Of a stretch of 64,000 nucleotides of DNA, positions 53,603 to 62,196 are shown piece after piece (position 1 is the stretch's first letter; every line of letters starts with the position of its first letter). The translations under genes and the position numbers were made by a program. Below the pieces are notes generated by a model that saw nothing but the letters and a program-made list of their open reading frames with translations, did no database searches and had not been told where the DNA came from. Source of the DNA: Streptomyces sp. NBC_01264 (lineage in GTDB: Bacteria > Actinomycetota > Actinomycetes > Streptomycetales > Streptomycetaceae); NCBI RefSeq assembly GCF_026340675.1, contig NZ_JAPEOX010000001.1:4650001-4714000 (forward strand). The letters are read 5' to 3'.

Positions 53603-53743
53603 GTGAGGTCCTCGGGGTGCATTGGATTCGGTCAGGCTGATGCTAGGCGCATCCCCCGGCCACGGCTAACCGGCAGTTCCCCAGTGTCCTCCATCAGGCA
53701 GAGTGAGGACGACGGGCCCCTGCCCCTGCGGCCGGGGGCCGGT

Positions 53744-53770
53744 ACCCTATACCCATGAGGGGTATAGGTC
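53744..53770. promoter_or_regulatory. CsoR-type operator
   Basis: CTATACCC (53747-53754) and GGGTATAG (53760-53767) are inverted around 5 bp, within a G/C-tract context (ACCCTATACCC on the left, GGGGTATAGGT on the right). This matches the ATACCC...GGGTAT layout of streptomycete CsoR sites and lies 30 bp before csoR, so autoregulation is expected. Confidence 0.75.
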
Positions 53771-53796
53771 CCCCATTCCGGACCACGGGAGGACGC

Positions 53797-54192
53797 ATGA
53801 CTGCCATCCAGGCGGAGGGCTCCGGAGCCACCACCGACACGGACGCGGAAGCGGAAGCGGTGACGGACGCGGTGACGGACGTGCCCGGTACGGACCCGGG
53901 CGCCGGCGCGGTGCACGGCTACCACCACCAGAAGGACGAGCACCTCAAGCGCCTGCGCCGGATCGAGGGCCAGATCCGGGGACTCCAGCGCCTCGTCGAC
54001 GAGGACGTCTACTGCATCGACATACTCACCCAGGTCTCGGCGAGCACGAAGGCGCTCCAGTCCTTCGCGCTCCAGCTCCTGGAGGAGCACCTGCGGCACT
54101 GCGTCGCCGACGCGGCCCTCAAGGGCGGGGGAGAGATCGACGCCAAGGTCGAGGAAGCGACGAAGGCGATCGCCCGGCTGCTGCGCACCTGA
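53797..54192 (+). CDS. csoR: Copper-sensing repressor CsoR
   Basis: 131 residues: acidic disordered N-terminus (1-40), then the four-helix CsoR fold (KDEHLKRLRRIEGQIRGLQRLV). Cu(I) ligands Cys73, His98 and Cys102 are present with the same spacing (25 and 4) as C36/H61/C65 of mycobacterial CsoR. The ATG follows GGGAGGACGC. Copper would release it from the operator just upstream. No copper pump or chaperone gene is adjacent, so it acts on distant targets as in S. lividans. Confidence 0.93.
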   Translation: MTAIQAEGSGATTDTDAEAEAVTDAVTDVPGTDPGAGAVHGYHHQKDEHLKRLRRIEGQIRGLQRLVDEDVYCIDILTQVSASTKALQSFALQLLEEHLRHCVADAALKGGGEIDAKVEEATKAIARLLRT

Positions 54193-54228
54193 CCGGTACG
54201 CGGGAGGGACGGACCCGGGGGACAGGGG

Positions 54229-54384
54229 TCAGCCGGACCACACGGCCATCAGCACCTCGTCGATCCGGTCCTGGCTGAGCCTCTCCTCGGCCACGGCGGA
54301 CGCCGCGATGATCAACTCTCCGCACAGCTCGATCTCGGCGAGAGCCACGAGGTCCTGCACCGTCGAACCGCCTGCGGGAGTCAC
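54229..54384 (-). CDS. Hypothetical small helical protein (51 residues)
   Basis: From GTG 54384 with AGGTGA about six bases upstream: TPAGGSTVQDLVALAEIELCGELIIAASAVAEERLSQDRIDEVL over residues 2-45, then MAVWSG. Predicted two-helix protein with strongly conserved-looking acidic residues; small proteins of this kind are widespread in streptomycetes but have no assigned role. An alternative GTG lies at 54393. Confidence 0.65.
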   Translation of the reverse strand: MTPAGGSTVQDLVALAEIELCGELIIAASAVAEERLSQDRIDEVLMAVWSG

Positions 54385-54532
54385 GCGTGTCACCTCAATC
54401 TGCCGTCGTCCGGTCGCCGGCGCTCGGCTTCTCAGCGTAGGGAGCGCGCGGCGCGGCGCGCATGACACGGATGGACCATTTCCGGCTACCCGCCCATGGC
54501 CCGATCGCGCCGCCCCCGGGGGCTCCGGCCGG

Positions 54533-55384
54533 CTAATCGGCGATCTTCCCGGCGTAAATGTCCCCTTCGGCCGGCAATACGACGGTGACCGGGGTCCCGA
54601 AGCCGTAGAGCAGGGTGGTGGAGGACACATCGATCACGCCATCGTTGACGTAGGTGAAGCGGTGGCGGACCTTCCGCAGCAGTCCCTCGGAGTCCAGGTA
54701 GGCGTCGAACGGCACCGCGTCCTTGCCGAACCCTTTCGCCGCGGCCTCCAGCGCCCCCTTCACCGCCGGTGAGGCCTGCGCCGCGGCCCGCGCGATGTCG
54801 GTCGTACCCCGGTAGTGCCGCACCTTGGTCCCGGCCACCTCGGTCTCGCCCACGTACGTCACCTCCTGCGCCCCGCGCAGCAGCTCCGCGGCGGCCATCG
54901 GGTCGGTGGCCCCGCCGGTGACGAGGTTCCCGTCGGCCAGGGCCGTCGTGTCGACGCGGACCCACTTGTCGTCGGGGACGCCCGCGCCCCGGTTCTTCAT
55001 GTAGAGCGCGCCGGGCACCAGCAGCTCGGTGATCGGCCGGTGCTCCGCCTTGCCCTTGGCGTCGTCGGGGAGCATGACCAGCAGCTGCCCCATCCGGTTC
55101 TTGAAGTCGACCCCGCCCTCGCCCCGGATCGTGACCCGGGTGCCGCCCGTGGCCATCTCCATGGCCGTACGGGCCTGCGCGCTCCCGGTCCTGGCGAGCG
55201 CGTCGGCGGCTGCGCGGACCGTCGCCACCGGGTCGCCCGGGGCCCGGCCCTCGCCCGGGGCCCGGGCGTCGTCGCCCGCGACGGCGTCGCCGCCGCACCC
55301 GCTCAACGCCGCCACCGTCAGGGCCAGGCCGACCGCGGCCGCAGCCCGACCCGCGCGCCCTCGCCTGTGCTGGTGCACCACCAT
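54533..55384 (-). CDS. Lipoprotein, LppX/LprG-like or DUF family
   Basis: 283 residues. Signal with lipobox LSGC (Cys about 30), then a domain of about 235 residues: TVRAAADALARTGSAQARTAMEM, LYMKNRGAGVPDDKWVRVD, GETEVAGTKVRHYRGTTDIA, AYLDSEGLLRKVRHRFTYV. This matches the LolA/LppX-like half-barrel lipoproteins of actinobacteria that bind lipids. ATG start. Confidence 0.83.
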   Translation of the reverse strand: MVVHQHRRGRAGRAAAAVGLALTVAALSGCGGDAVAGDDARAPGEGRAPGDPVATVRAAADALARTGSAQARTAMEMATGGTRVTIRGEGGVDFKNRMGQLLVMLPDDAKGKAEHRPITELLVPGALYMKNRGAGVPDDKWVRVDTTALADGNLVTGGATDPMAAAELLRGAQEVTYVGETEVAGTKVRHYRGTTDIARAAAQASPAVKGALEAAAKGFGKDAVPFDAYLDSEGLLRKVRHRFTYVNDGVIDVSSTTLLYGFGTPVTVVLPAEGDIYAGKIAD

Positions 55385-55529
55385 CGCCTGCCAACCCCCA
55401 ACGCGTGACCGCTCTATGCCCGAGGCCCCACCCGCTCCGCTTAACGAGGTCCCGGGCCTCCCGTCACGGCCGCGCCCGCGACGCCCCGGGCCGGTGCCCC
55501 GCCCGCTCCGGGCCCGGTACCGTGGTGGA

Positions 55530-55754
55530 GTGGAACCGCACACCGAAGCGACTCTCGTCCCTCCGCTTGCCTCAGTGCCGCTGCCCCGCGACCCCGGCGC
55601 CGACCCGGCGCCGCCACCATCCACCGATCACTCCACGAGCACCTCCGAGCGGGGCGCCTTCAGCCTGGCCGCCTGTACGTGCGGCTGGCGCGGCCCGGCC
55701 CGCCGCTCCCGCGACCTGGCCCGCAAGGACGCCAGGGGCCACGCCCCGGAGTAG
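55530..55754 (+). CDS. Hypothetical 74-residue protein
   Basis: From GTG 55530, with GGTGGA just before. Pro/Ala/Ser-rich N-terminal 45 residues, then AFSLAACTCGWRGPARRSRDLARKDA with a CxCGW motif. The final helix is basic. The motif resembles one in other small streptomycete proteins, but no function is known. Confidence 0.55.
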   Translation: MEPHTEATLVPPLASVPLPRDPGADPAPPPSTDHSTSTSERGAFSLAACTCGWRGPARRSRDLARKDARGHAPE

Positions 55755-55872
55755 CCCTCCCTGGTGTAGCCCTATCCGGAGTGGCCCTACCCGGAGTGGC
55801 CCGCCCCTCCCGCGATCGCCCGATCGGACGGCCCGGCTGGCCGACGCGCCCGGGAGCGGTTGCCCTTGACTC

Positions 55873-56106
55873 ATGCCCGGACCCGCGCCCCGACTCGCCG
55901 CCCTCCTCTGGGCCCTGCTGATCGCGTTCGCCCCGGCCACCCCGGCCCGGGCCAGCCCCGTGGGCACGGCCGACGGGCCCGGCGACGTCGCCCTGGCCAT
56001 CGGCGTCACCACCGCCGCGGCCACCGCCACCGGCCTGTGGCTGCGCTCCCGCTACCGGCGCTCCGACGCGGACACGGACGCCACGGACCACGGCGGCGAT
56101 CCGTGA
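55873..56106 (+). CDS. Small membrane protein (77 residues)
   Basis: Hydrophobic N-terminal segment that could be a signal peptide (RLAALLWALLIAFAPATPARA), then a TM segment (VALAIGVTTAAATATGLWL) and a short acidic tail. Its stop overlaps the GTG of the next small ORF (GTGA), implying coupling. No known family. Confidence 0.55.
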   Translation: MPGPAPRLAALLWALLIAFAPATPARASPVGTADGPGDVALAIGVTTAAATATGLWLRSRYRRSDADTDATDHGGDP

Positions 56107-56219
56107 CCCCGCCCCCGCGTCCCCGCCCGGCCGCGGTCCGCGTCTGTTTCGGGGCCGCGGCGCTGTGCCTGCTGGCGGCCGTGGTGCTGAGCGTCTGGGA
56201 CTCGTACGGCATCGGCTGA
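56103..56219 (+). CDS. Small single-TM protein (38 residues)
   Basis: Starts at GTG 56103 overlapping the previous stop. Pro/Arg-rich start (TPPPRPRPAAVRV), one TM (CFGAAALCLLAAVVLSV) and a short DSYGIG end. Likely a real coupled gene given the GTGA arrangement; below standard calling length. Confidence 0.5.
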   Translation: MTPPPRPRPAAVRVCFGAAALCLLAAVVLSVWDSYGIG

Positions 56220-56265
56220 CGCCGCGGACACCGTCCGGATCACCGGCCCCGGCCCCGGCACCACG

Positions 56266-56979
56266 TCAGGCGGCGAGGTCGCTCTCCTGCTCGCGCGCCG
56301 ACGGCCCGGCCGCCGCGAGGTCCACCGGGCGGGCCACCACGCGCTCGCGCGCCCGGACCAGTACGCCGAGGCGCGGGGACCGGGCCACGGCCCGTACCAC
56401 CGGGGTCAGCAGCGCCATCGCGAGCGGCGCGAGCAGCAGCACCACCGCCGTGCCGAGAGCGAGCCCGCCGATGACGTCGGTCGGGTAGTGCAAGCCCATG
56501 TAGATCCGCGTGAACCCCTCCGCCAGAGCCAGCCCGATCCCGATGGAGCCGATCCTGCGGTGGGCGACGAACAGGCCGACGCCGAGCGCCATCGCGAGCG
56601 TCGCGTGGTCGCTGACGAACGAGAAGGCGCTGTGGCCGAGCCCGGCGCCGGGCTCCAGCACCTCGACTCCGCCGTGCTGCGCGGCCGGCCGCGGCCGGCC
56701 CACGAACTCCCGCAGCGGAATGTTGAGGAGCAGCGCGGCCGAGGCGGCCAGCGGGGCCCACACGAGTGCGGTGAAGGTCTCGACGGCGGCGGTCTCGTCC
56801 TGCCGGCGCGCTCCGCGCCAGCACCACAGCACCAGGAGCACGAGGGCCAGCAGGATCCCGTACTCGCCGAGTACCGCGACCGTCCGGTCCAGCCAGCCGG
56901 GGGCCTGCCGCGCCAGTCCGTTGATCTCGTACAGCAGGCTTACATCCACGTTCGGCCCACCGGTTGTGAGTCCAGCCAT
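56266..56979 (-). CDS. PAP2-family membrane phosphatase
   Basis: 237 residues, about five TM. Acid-phosphatase motifs in order: REFVGRPRP (motif 1), FSFVSDHA (motif 2, with Ser-Asp-His rather than the common Ser-Gly-His) and RIYMGLHYPTDVIGG (motif 3). Dephosphorylates lipid phosphates such as undecaprenyl pyrophosphate or phosphatidate. Basic C-terminal tail. ATG start. Confidence 0.9.
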   Translation of the reverse strand: MAGLTTGGPNVDVSLLYEINGLARQAPGWLDRTVAVLGEYGILLALVLLVLWCWRGARRQDETAAVETFTALVWAPLAASAALLLNIPLREFVGRPRPAAQHGGVEVLEPGAGLGHSAFSFVSDHATLAMALGVGLFVAHRRIGSIGIGLALAEGFTRIYMGLHYPTDVIGGLALGTAVVLLLAPLAMALLTPVVRAVARSPRLGVLVRARERVVARPVDLAAAGPSAREQESDLAA

Positions 56980-57048
56980 GGTGATGCGGCCCCTTGCCCT
57001 TGCCTTGGTACCCGTACGGCCGCACGCCTGTGTGCGGCCCTTCGCCCC

Positions 57049-57064
57049 CCGGTGATCAATCCGG
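57049..57064 (-). repeat. Third copy of the CCGG-ATTGATCACCGG motif
   Basis: On the minus strand CCGGATTGATCACCGG, 70 bp upstream of the PAP2 start. Related to the two copies at 1711-1762. Placement before a membrane-enzyme gene supports a regulatory site, but this is only a pattern. Confidence 0.45.
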
Positions 57065-57192
57065 CGCTTCCACTCGTCCTGCCCCCAGTGACCATGGAAC
57101 GCCCGTTCTGGCGGCTACGTTCCGCTCTCCACCGAATGATCACCCCAACGTTATCGAAGAGTGACTCATCGTTGCAGCTCAGGGCCTTGGCT

Positions 57193-58212
57193 TCACGCTG
57201 CGTTGCCGACGGCCTCGCGCCGGGGCAGGGCCTCCGCCCCGTCCTTCGTCACCCGCGTCGCGCCGAAGTAGTCGGGCGTGTCGATCTTGTCGAAGCGGAT
57301 CACGGCCCCGGTGAACGGGGCGTTGATCATGTACCCGCCGCCTACATAGAGCCCGACGTGCCGGATCTCCCGGGAGTTCGTCAGATCGTCGGAGAAGAAC
57401 ACCAGGTCCCCCGGCAGGAGTTCCGCGCGCGAGGGGTGCGGACCGGCGTTGTACTGGTCGTTCGCCACGCGCGGCAGATCGACCCCCACCGACTCGTACG
57501 CGGCCTTGGTCAGCCCCGAGCAGTCGAACCGCCCGCCCTGCTCGGGCGTACCGTTGCCGCCCCACAGGTACGGGGTCCCCAACTGCTTCTGCGCGAAGTA
57601 GATCGCCCCGGCGGCCTGCTGCGAGGGCGCGACCCGTCCGACGGGGGCCTCGAAGCTCTTGGCCAGGGTCGTGATCGTCTTCACGTACCCCTGGGTCTCG
57701 CGGTACGGCGGGACGCCCCCGTACTGCTTCACCGCGCCGGGACCCGCGTTGTAGGCGGCCAGCATGTTCTTCACCGCGTCCCCGGGCACCTTGGACACGT
57801 ACCGCGCCAGCGCGCAGTCGTAGGAAGCGGCCGACGGGATCGCGTCGTTCGGGTCCCAGATGTCACGGTCCCCGTCGCCGTCCCCGTCGATGCCCTGCGT
57901 CGCCCACGTGCCCGGGATGAACTGCGCGATGCCCCGCGCGTCGGCCGGGCTCACCGCGCCCGGGTTCCAGCCGCTCTCCGAGTAGAGCTGGGCGGCCAGC
58001 AGGGCCGGGGTGAGCGTCGGGCAGAGGTTGCCCCACTTCTGCACGAGGGACTGGTACTTCCCCGGCACGGCACCCTTCGCGAGCCCGGAGGCCCGCCCGC
58101 CGGCGCCGGTCGCGATGCCCGCGGCCGCCGAGTACGTACCGATCACGAGCAGGGCGAGAAAGCACAGGCATGCCCCGAAGCTGATTCCACCGACCACCCA
58201 GAGTCTGCGCAC
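57193..58212 (-). CDS. Bifunctional lytic transglycosylase/NlpC-P60 cell-wall hydrolase
   Basis: 339 residues from GTG 58212 (GAAGG eight bases before; ATG 58230 is in frame). N-terminal anchor (VVGGISFGACLCFLALLVIG), SLT domain with catalytic Glu79 in LYSESGWNPGAVS and AAYNAGPGAVKQYGG, then NlpC/P60 with Cys231 in FDCSGLTKAAYES and His in REIRHVGLYVGGGY. A DGDGDGD loop (109-115) may bind Ca. Such SLT-NlpC proteins occur in wall remodelling and in conjugation-type systems. Confidence 0.92.
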   Translation of the reverse strand: MRRLWVVGGISFGACLCFLALLVIGTYSAAAGIATGAGGRASGLAKGAVPGKYQSLVQKWGNLCPTLTPALLAAQLYSESGWNPGAVSPADARGIAQFIPGTWATQGIDGDGDGDRDIWDPNDAIPSAASYDCALARYVSKVPGDAVKNMLAAYNAGPGAVKQYGGVPPYRETQGYVKTITTLAKSFEAPVGRVAPSQQAAGAIYFAQKQLGTPYLWGGNGTPEQGGRFDCSGLTKAAYESVGVDLPRVANDQYNAGPHPSRAELLPGDLVFFSDDLTNSREIRHVGLYVGGGYMINAPFTGAVIRFDKIDTPDYFGATRVTKDGAEALPRREAVGNAA

Positions 58213-58383
58213 CCGCCAACCTTCCCCCATCGAACGGCTTTTCCCGGCGTTCCCGCCACCTCGTGTCGAATCATCCCGCCGGGGAAGCGGTACAGGAACC
58301 GCCGCACCCGGGGCACTTGGAGCACACACCCCGGCGGACGGGTGAACTCATATGACGATACGAAGTACTTCGGCCCCCCTCCC

Positions 58384-59196
58384 CTACCCCCTCGGGGCCA
58401 CGAAGAGGCTCTGCGCGCTCCGCCCGATCGGTCCCTTCTCGTCGTGCAGCCGCGCGTCCGCCAGCCCGATGCCCGCCGCGTCCACGCTCGTACGGGCCTC
58501 CACGCACACCCATTCACCGGCCGGATGGCGGTGCAGGTGCACCGTGAGGTCACCGTTGACGAAGAGGTACCGGCCGAAGTCCACGACGGCGCTGATGCCG
58601 TTGCCGGAGTCCGCCGCGACCAGGACCCGGTCCAGGGGCCGGGGCTCCTCCCCGGCGACGAGCGGCACCTTCATCCGCATCCAGCAGGCCCCGGGACCGA
58701 GCTCGACGAACGCTCCCCGCGTGAACCGGGTCTCCATCGCCGAGTGGTAGCCCTTCTCCCACGGCACCGGGAAGAACGGCGCCGGCCCCACCTCCCCGGG
58801 CGGCGGCAGTTCCGGCGCGGGCACGACGGAGGGTACGGAGTCCTCCGCCACCCGGATCCGCAGCGCCCGCGCCAGCATCACGGGCGCGGCCCCGGCGGGC
58901 GCGAGCGCGGCCTCGACCACCTCGGTGCCCCGGCCGGCCCGCAGCACACTGGTCGTCAGCTCCAACGGGCCGATCGGCACCGGGCGCAGGATCTCGTACG
59001 TGATCCGGGCGATCCGCATGTCGGCGCGCCCGCCGGGCCGTTCCTCGATAGCCCGCCCGAGCAGCGCGGCCGGCGGGCCGGCGTGCTGCGAGCCGGGATC
59101 CCACGGGCCGCGCGTATAACCGCTCGCCAGGAACCTCCCGGCGTCGATCCGCTCGTAGAACCCGTCCACATCGCTGACACCACTCTCGGCACCCAT
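58384..59196 (-). CDS. Thioesterase family protein (double hot-dog)
   Basis: 270 residues. Resembles the TesB-type actinobacterial thioesterases: FLASGYTRGPWDPGSQHAGPPAALLGRAIE at the N-terminus with the conserved HAGPP active-site region, and FVNGDLTVHLHRHPAGEWVCVEARTSVDAAGIGLADARLHDEKGPIGRSAQSL in the second half. Acyl-CoA substrate unknown. A TAGCGT -10 (59204-59209) puts +1 next to the ATG, so it may be leaderless. Confidence 0.88.
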   Translation of the reverse strand: MGAESGVSDVDGFYERIDAGRFLASGYTRGPWDPGSQHAGPPAALLGRAIEERPGGRADMRIARITYEILRPVPIGPLELTTSVLRAGRGTEVVEAALAPAGAAPVMLARALRIRVAEDSVPSVVPAPELPPPGEVGPAPFFPVPWEKGYHSAMETRFTRGAFVELGPGACWMRMKVPLVAGEEPRPLDRVLVAADSGNGISAVVDFGRYLFVNGDLTVHLHRHPAGEWVCVEARTSVDAAGIGLADARLHDEKGPIGRSAQSLFVAPRG

Positions 59197-59316
59197 GGCG
59201 AACACGCTACCGACCGGTAATGCGCGATCGCCAGCCCCATCGCCCCCGGGCCACTGCCCCGGTACCGACCGGCCCCTCCGGCCGGCCCGCCCCACCGGCC
59301 CGCGGAGCTCCATCGC

Positions 59317-59925
59317 TCAGCGGGCGAAGCCCAGGCCCACCCCGAGCCCCACCAGGACCGAGCCGATGGCCCGGTTCAGCGCCTTCTGCGCCTTCAGCAT
59401 CCGGTCGCGCAGACGGGAGTTGGAGAAGAACAGCGCGACCGCCCCGAACCAGCCCAGGTGCGCCGCCGACATGAACAGCCCGTACCCGGCCTGCTGCCAC
59501 ACCGGGGTCCCCGGCCCGACCACCTGCGTGAAGGTGGACACGACGAACAGCGTGGTCTTCGGGTTGAGCACGTTGGTCAGGAAACCGCTCCGAAGCGCCC
59601 CGAACGGCGTCAGCCCGCCCTTCTCCTCCAGGTCCACGGCCACCTCGGTCCGCGCCCGGAAGGTCCGGATCCCGATCCACACCAGGTACGCGGCGCCCGC
59701 GAGCTTGATCACCGTGAACAGTTCGGCGGAGGAGGCGATCAGCAGACCGACCCCGAGCATCGTGTAGGAGACGTGGACCAGCACCCCGGCCGCGACCCCG
59801 GCGGCCGCGAACAGTCCGGTGGGCCGCCCGTAGAGGTAGCTGTTGCGCACGACCATGGCGAAATCCGCGCCGGGACTGATGACGGCGAGAAAGGTGATGA
59901 CGGCTACTGCGATCACTTCGGTCAT
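59317..59925 (-). CDS. LysE-family amino-acid exporter
   Basis: 202 residues, six TM. LysE/RhtB signature [34 protein letters not shown] in TM1-TM2, [12 protein letters not shown], and [26 protein letters not shown] 59925 is the first Met of the fold; the frame is open to 60045. Substrate not predictable. Confidence 0.92.
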   Translation of the reverse strand: MTEVIAVAVITFLAVISPGADFAMVVRNSYLYGRPTGLFAAAGVAAGVLVHVSYTMLGVGLLIASSAELFTVIKLAGAAYLVWIGIRTFRARTEVAVDLEEKGGLTPFGALRSGFLTNVLNPKTTLFVVSTFTQVVGPGTPVWQQAGYGLFMSAAHLGWFGAVALFFSNSRLRDRMLKAQKALNRAIGSVLVGLGVGLGFAR

Positions 59926-60037
59926 ACGGCGATGCTCCCCGGACCCGCCCACGACGATCAAGGGCTTTCGGCTTCCCCGGCACCCGCCCCGGCCACCCGG
60001 CGACCACCCAACTCCCCCACGGGGAGACAATGGGGAC

Positions 60038-60946
60038 GTGCCCACGCCTCAGCCCGCCGGCCCTGCCGACCCCACCGGCCCTGCCGACCCCGCCCGCACC
60101 GGCGCCGCCGCCCCGCTCCCCCTCCTGCGAGCGGACTGCGCCAACTGCTTCGCCCTCTGCTGCGTCGCCCTGCCCTTCTCCAAATCCACCGACTTCGCCA
60201 TGACCAAGCCCGCCGGCACCCCCTGCAAGAACCTCCGCCAGGACTTCGGCTGCGGCATCCACACCGGACTGCGCGACAAGGGCTTCCAGGGCTGCACCGT
60301 CTTCGACTGCTTCGGCGCCGGCCAGCAGGTCTCGCAGGTCACCTTCGGCGGCCGGGACTGGCGCACCCACCCCGCCACCGCGGCCACGATGTTCACGGTC
60401 TTCCCGGCCATGCGGAACCTGCACGAGCTCCTCTTCCACCTCACCGAGGCCCTCACCCTCACCGAGGCCCTCACCGTCCCCGCCGCACGCCCCCTCCACA
60501 CACAGCTGCACACCGCCCTGGCCGACACCACCCGGTGGACCGGGGCCGGCCCGGAGACCCTCGCGGAATTCGACATCACCCCGCTGCGCCAGAAAGCGAA
60601 CGCCCTCCTCCTCGAAACCAGCGAGCTCGTACGGGCCAAGGTGCCGGGCCGCAAGAAGAACCACCGCGGCGCCGACCTGATGGGCGCCCGCCTCCCCGGC
60701 GCGAACCTGCGCGGCGCCAACCTCCGCGGCGCCTACCTGATCGCCGCCGACCTCAAGGGCGCCGACCTGCGCACGGCCGACCTGATCGGCGCGGACTTCC
60801 GCGACACCGACCTGCGCGACGCGGACCTCACGGACGCCCTCTTCCTCACGCAGCCCCAGCTGAACGCGGCCCGGGGCAACCCCGCGACCCGCATTCCGCC
60901 CTCCCTCACCCGCCCCGCGCACTGGACGGACCGCCCCGGCGACTGA
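60038..60946 (+). CDS. Cys-rich pentapeptide-repeat protein
   Basis: 302 residues from GTG 60038 after GGGGA. A Cys-rich N-terminal module (about 29-100) has [10 protein letters not shown], then single Cys in [17 protein letters not shown], giving nine Cys, a probable Zn or Fe-S site. A helical middle follows, then about 12 pentapeptide units of A(D/N)L(R/K)G type (about 207-270), a right-handed beta-helix. The fusion is typical of a streptomycete family of unknown role; it lacks the two-layer length of gyrase-protecting MfpA/Qnr proteins. Confidence 0.82.
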   Translation: MPTPQPAGPADPTGPADPARTGAAAPLPLLRADCANCFALCCVALPFSKSTDFAMTKPAGTPCKNLRQDFGCGIHTGLRDKGFQGCTVFDCFGAGQQVSQVTFGGRDWRTHPATAATMFTVFPAMRNLHELLFHLTEALTLTEALTVPAARPLHTQLHTALADTTRWTGAGPETLAEFDITPLRQKANALLLETSELVRAKVPGRKKNHRGADLMGARLPGANLRGANLRGAYLIAADLKGADLRTADLIGADFRDTDLRDADLTDALFLTQPQLNAARGNPATRIPPSLTRPAHWTDRPGD

Positions 60947-61125
60947 CGACGGGCGCACACCGGACCCACGCGCGCCCCCGGCGCCCCCACACGCCCCTCC
61001 ACTGGTGTCACCATCCGCAGCACACCCCCTACGGTGAGCCACACAACCGGAAGAAGATCGTCCGCCCACCCGCCGGCACCGCCGCCGACCGCGACGACGA
61101 CTGTCCCCCTGGAGGCTCCCCCACC

Positions 61126-61431
61126 ATGCGACGACCGACCACGCCCCCCGGCCCCCTCCGCTCCCTCGGCACCCTCGCGGCCGCCACCCTCCTCGCCCTC
61201 TCCGTCGGCGGCTCCGCGCACGCGTCCTCGGGCGAAGTGGTCATCAACGGCAGCCCGGTCCACGACCCGTCCGGCTGCATCCTGCACAACGGCCCCGCCG
61301 CGGTCACGAACCACACCGACAGCCCCGTCTTCATCACCAGCGGCCGCTGGTGCACCGGGGCGGTCATCGGCGTCATCCACTCCGGCGAGACCCGCTTCGC
61401 CCCGTTCGCCTCGAACATCTACGTCCCGTAG
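61126..61431 (+). CDS. Small secreted protein with two Cys
   Basis: 101 residues. Signal peptide (1-about 33: LRSLGTLAAATLLALSVGGSAHA), then a mature domain of about 67 residues (SGEVVINGSPVHDPSGC, TSGRWCTGAVIGVIHSGETRF) with two Cys likely disulphide-bonded. ATG follows GGAGGCTCCCCCACC. Unknown family. Confidence 0.7.
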   Translation: MRRPTTPPGPLRSLGTLAAATLLALSVGGSAHASSGEVVINGSPVHDPSGCILHNGPAAVTNHTDSPVFITSGRWCTGAVIGVIHSGETRFAPFASNIYVP

Positions 61432-61802
61432 CCCGGGCACCCTGCCGGTGCCGCACCCGACTCGCACCCCGGGCGCGACACCGGCGGGAAGGCCGGGAAC
61501 GCCCTACCGCGCCCACCCCCATTGCGCCAAACGGCGCGGCCCTGCCCGGACCACCACCGCACCGAGACGACAATCATTGCCCGCGGTCACCCCTCGTGAT
61601 ACACAGAGTGACCATACGTTCTTTCCCCCACACGCCGCCCGACCCCAGGTCAGGACACACGGACGACACCCGGGGCGACAGATCGGGTAAAGAGAGCAGT
61701 CAAGTCGACATCCGACGGCGGTTTCATCAGGGAAGATAGGGCGTGACCCCTGCCGTCCGGGCACGGGCTACCGGAACTACCCATACAGGGGCGGTGAGTT
61801 AC
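61432..61802. other. Intergenic region before the T4SS-like cluster
   Basis: 371 bp with no credible gene. An AT-richer part at about 61605-61745 is the likely promoter area for the downstream cluster; I could not identify a confident -35/-10 pair or a terminator for the preceding gene. Confidence 0.5.
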
Positions 61803-62111
61803 ATGATCCTGGCAGCCGAAAAGGGCGACATCACCACCATCATCGGCGGAATCGCCCCGAACTGGGGGCCGTTCGGCAGTCTCGGCAACGAGGCGAAGGT
61901 CATGATCGAGGTGGTCATGGCCGTGGCGATCCTGCTCTGCCTCGGCATCGCCATCTGGGGCGCCGCCAAGCAGCGCATCGGCGCGACCGCACTGCGCGAC
62001 ACCTTCAGCGCGGAACAGGGCAAGGGCCTCATCGTGGCCGGCCTGACGGGCGTCTTCATCATCGGCTCACTGGGCACCCTCTTCACGATCGTCTACGGAA
62101 TGGCCGTCTAG
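61803..62111 (+). CDS. Small two-TM protein, TrbC/VirB2-like by layout
   Basis: 102 residues from ATG 61803 with GGTGAG five bases upstream (the frame is open from 61743). Two TM segments (about 34-57: VMIEVVMAVAILLCLGIAIWGAA; about 77-100: LIVAGLTGVFIIGSLGTLFTIV) joined by a short basic loop with KQRIGATALRDTFSAEQGK. This matches the small pilin/VirB2-TrbC type subunit that leads many actinobacterial T4SS-like clusters. It precedes a VirB8-like and a VirB6-like gene, so the assignment is by context. Confidence 0.72.
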   Translation: MILAAEKGDITTIIGGIAPNWGPFGSLGNEAKVMIEVVMAVAILLCLGIAIWGAAKQRIGATALRDTFSAEQGKGLIVAGLTGVFIIGSLGTLFTIVYGMAV

Positions 62112-62196
62112 CCCGAGCTCTGATGAGGACTCACCACGCCGCGCCTGCGCGGATACCAGCGCTACCGTCGTACGACGCGGAGGGGGCGAACACCGA

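Noticed and set aside
58213..58383. ydaO/c-di-AMP riboswitch before the SLT-NlpC/P60 gene
   Set aside because: Such riboswitches precede many streptomycete wall hydrolases, but I could not find the conserved core here or before 12669; a covariance-model scan would settle it.
56488..59220. 910-codon plus-strand ORF
   Set aside because: Crosses PAP2, the SLT-NlpC/P60 gene and the thioesterase gene antisense, all of which have clear family motifs.
59207..61069. 620-codon minus-strand ORF
   Set aside because: Its central part is antisense to the pentapeptide-repeat gene; only the 59317-59925 part in another frame is real (LysE).
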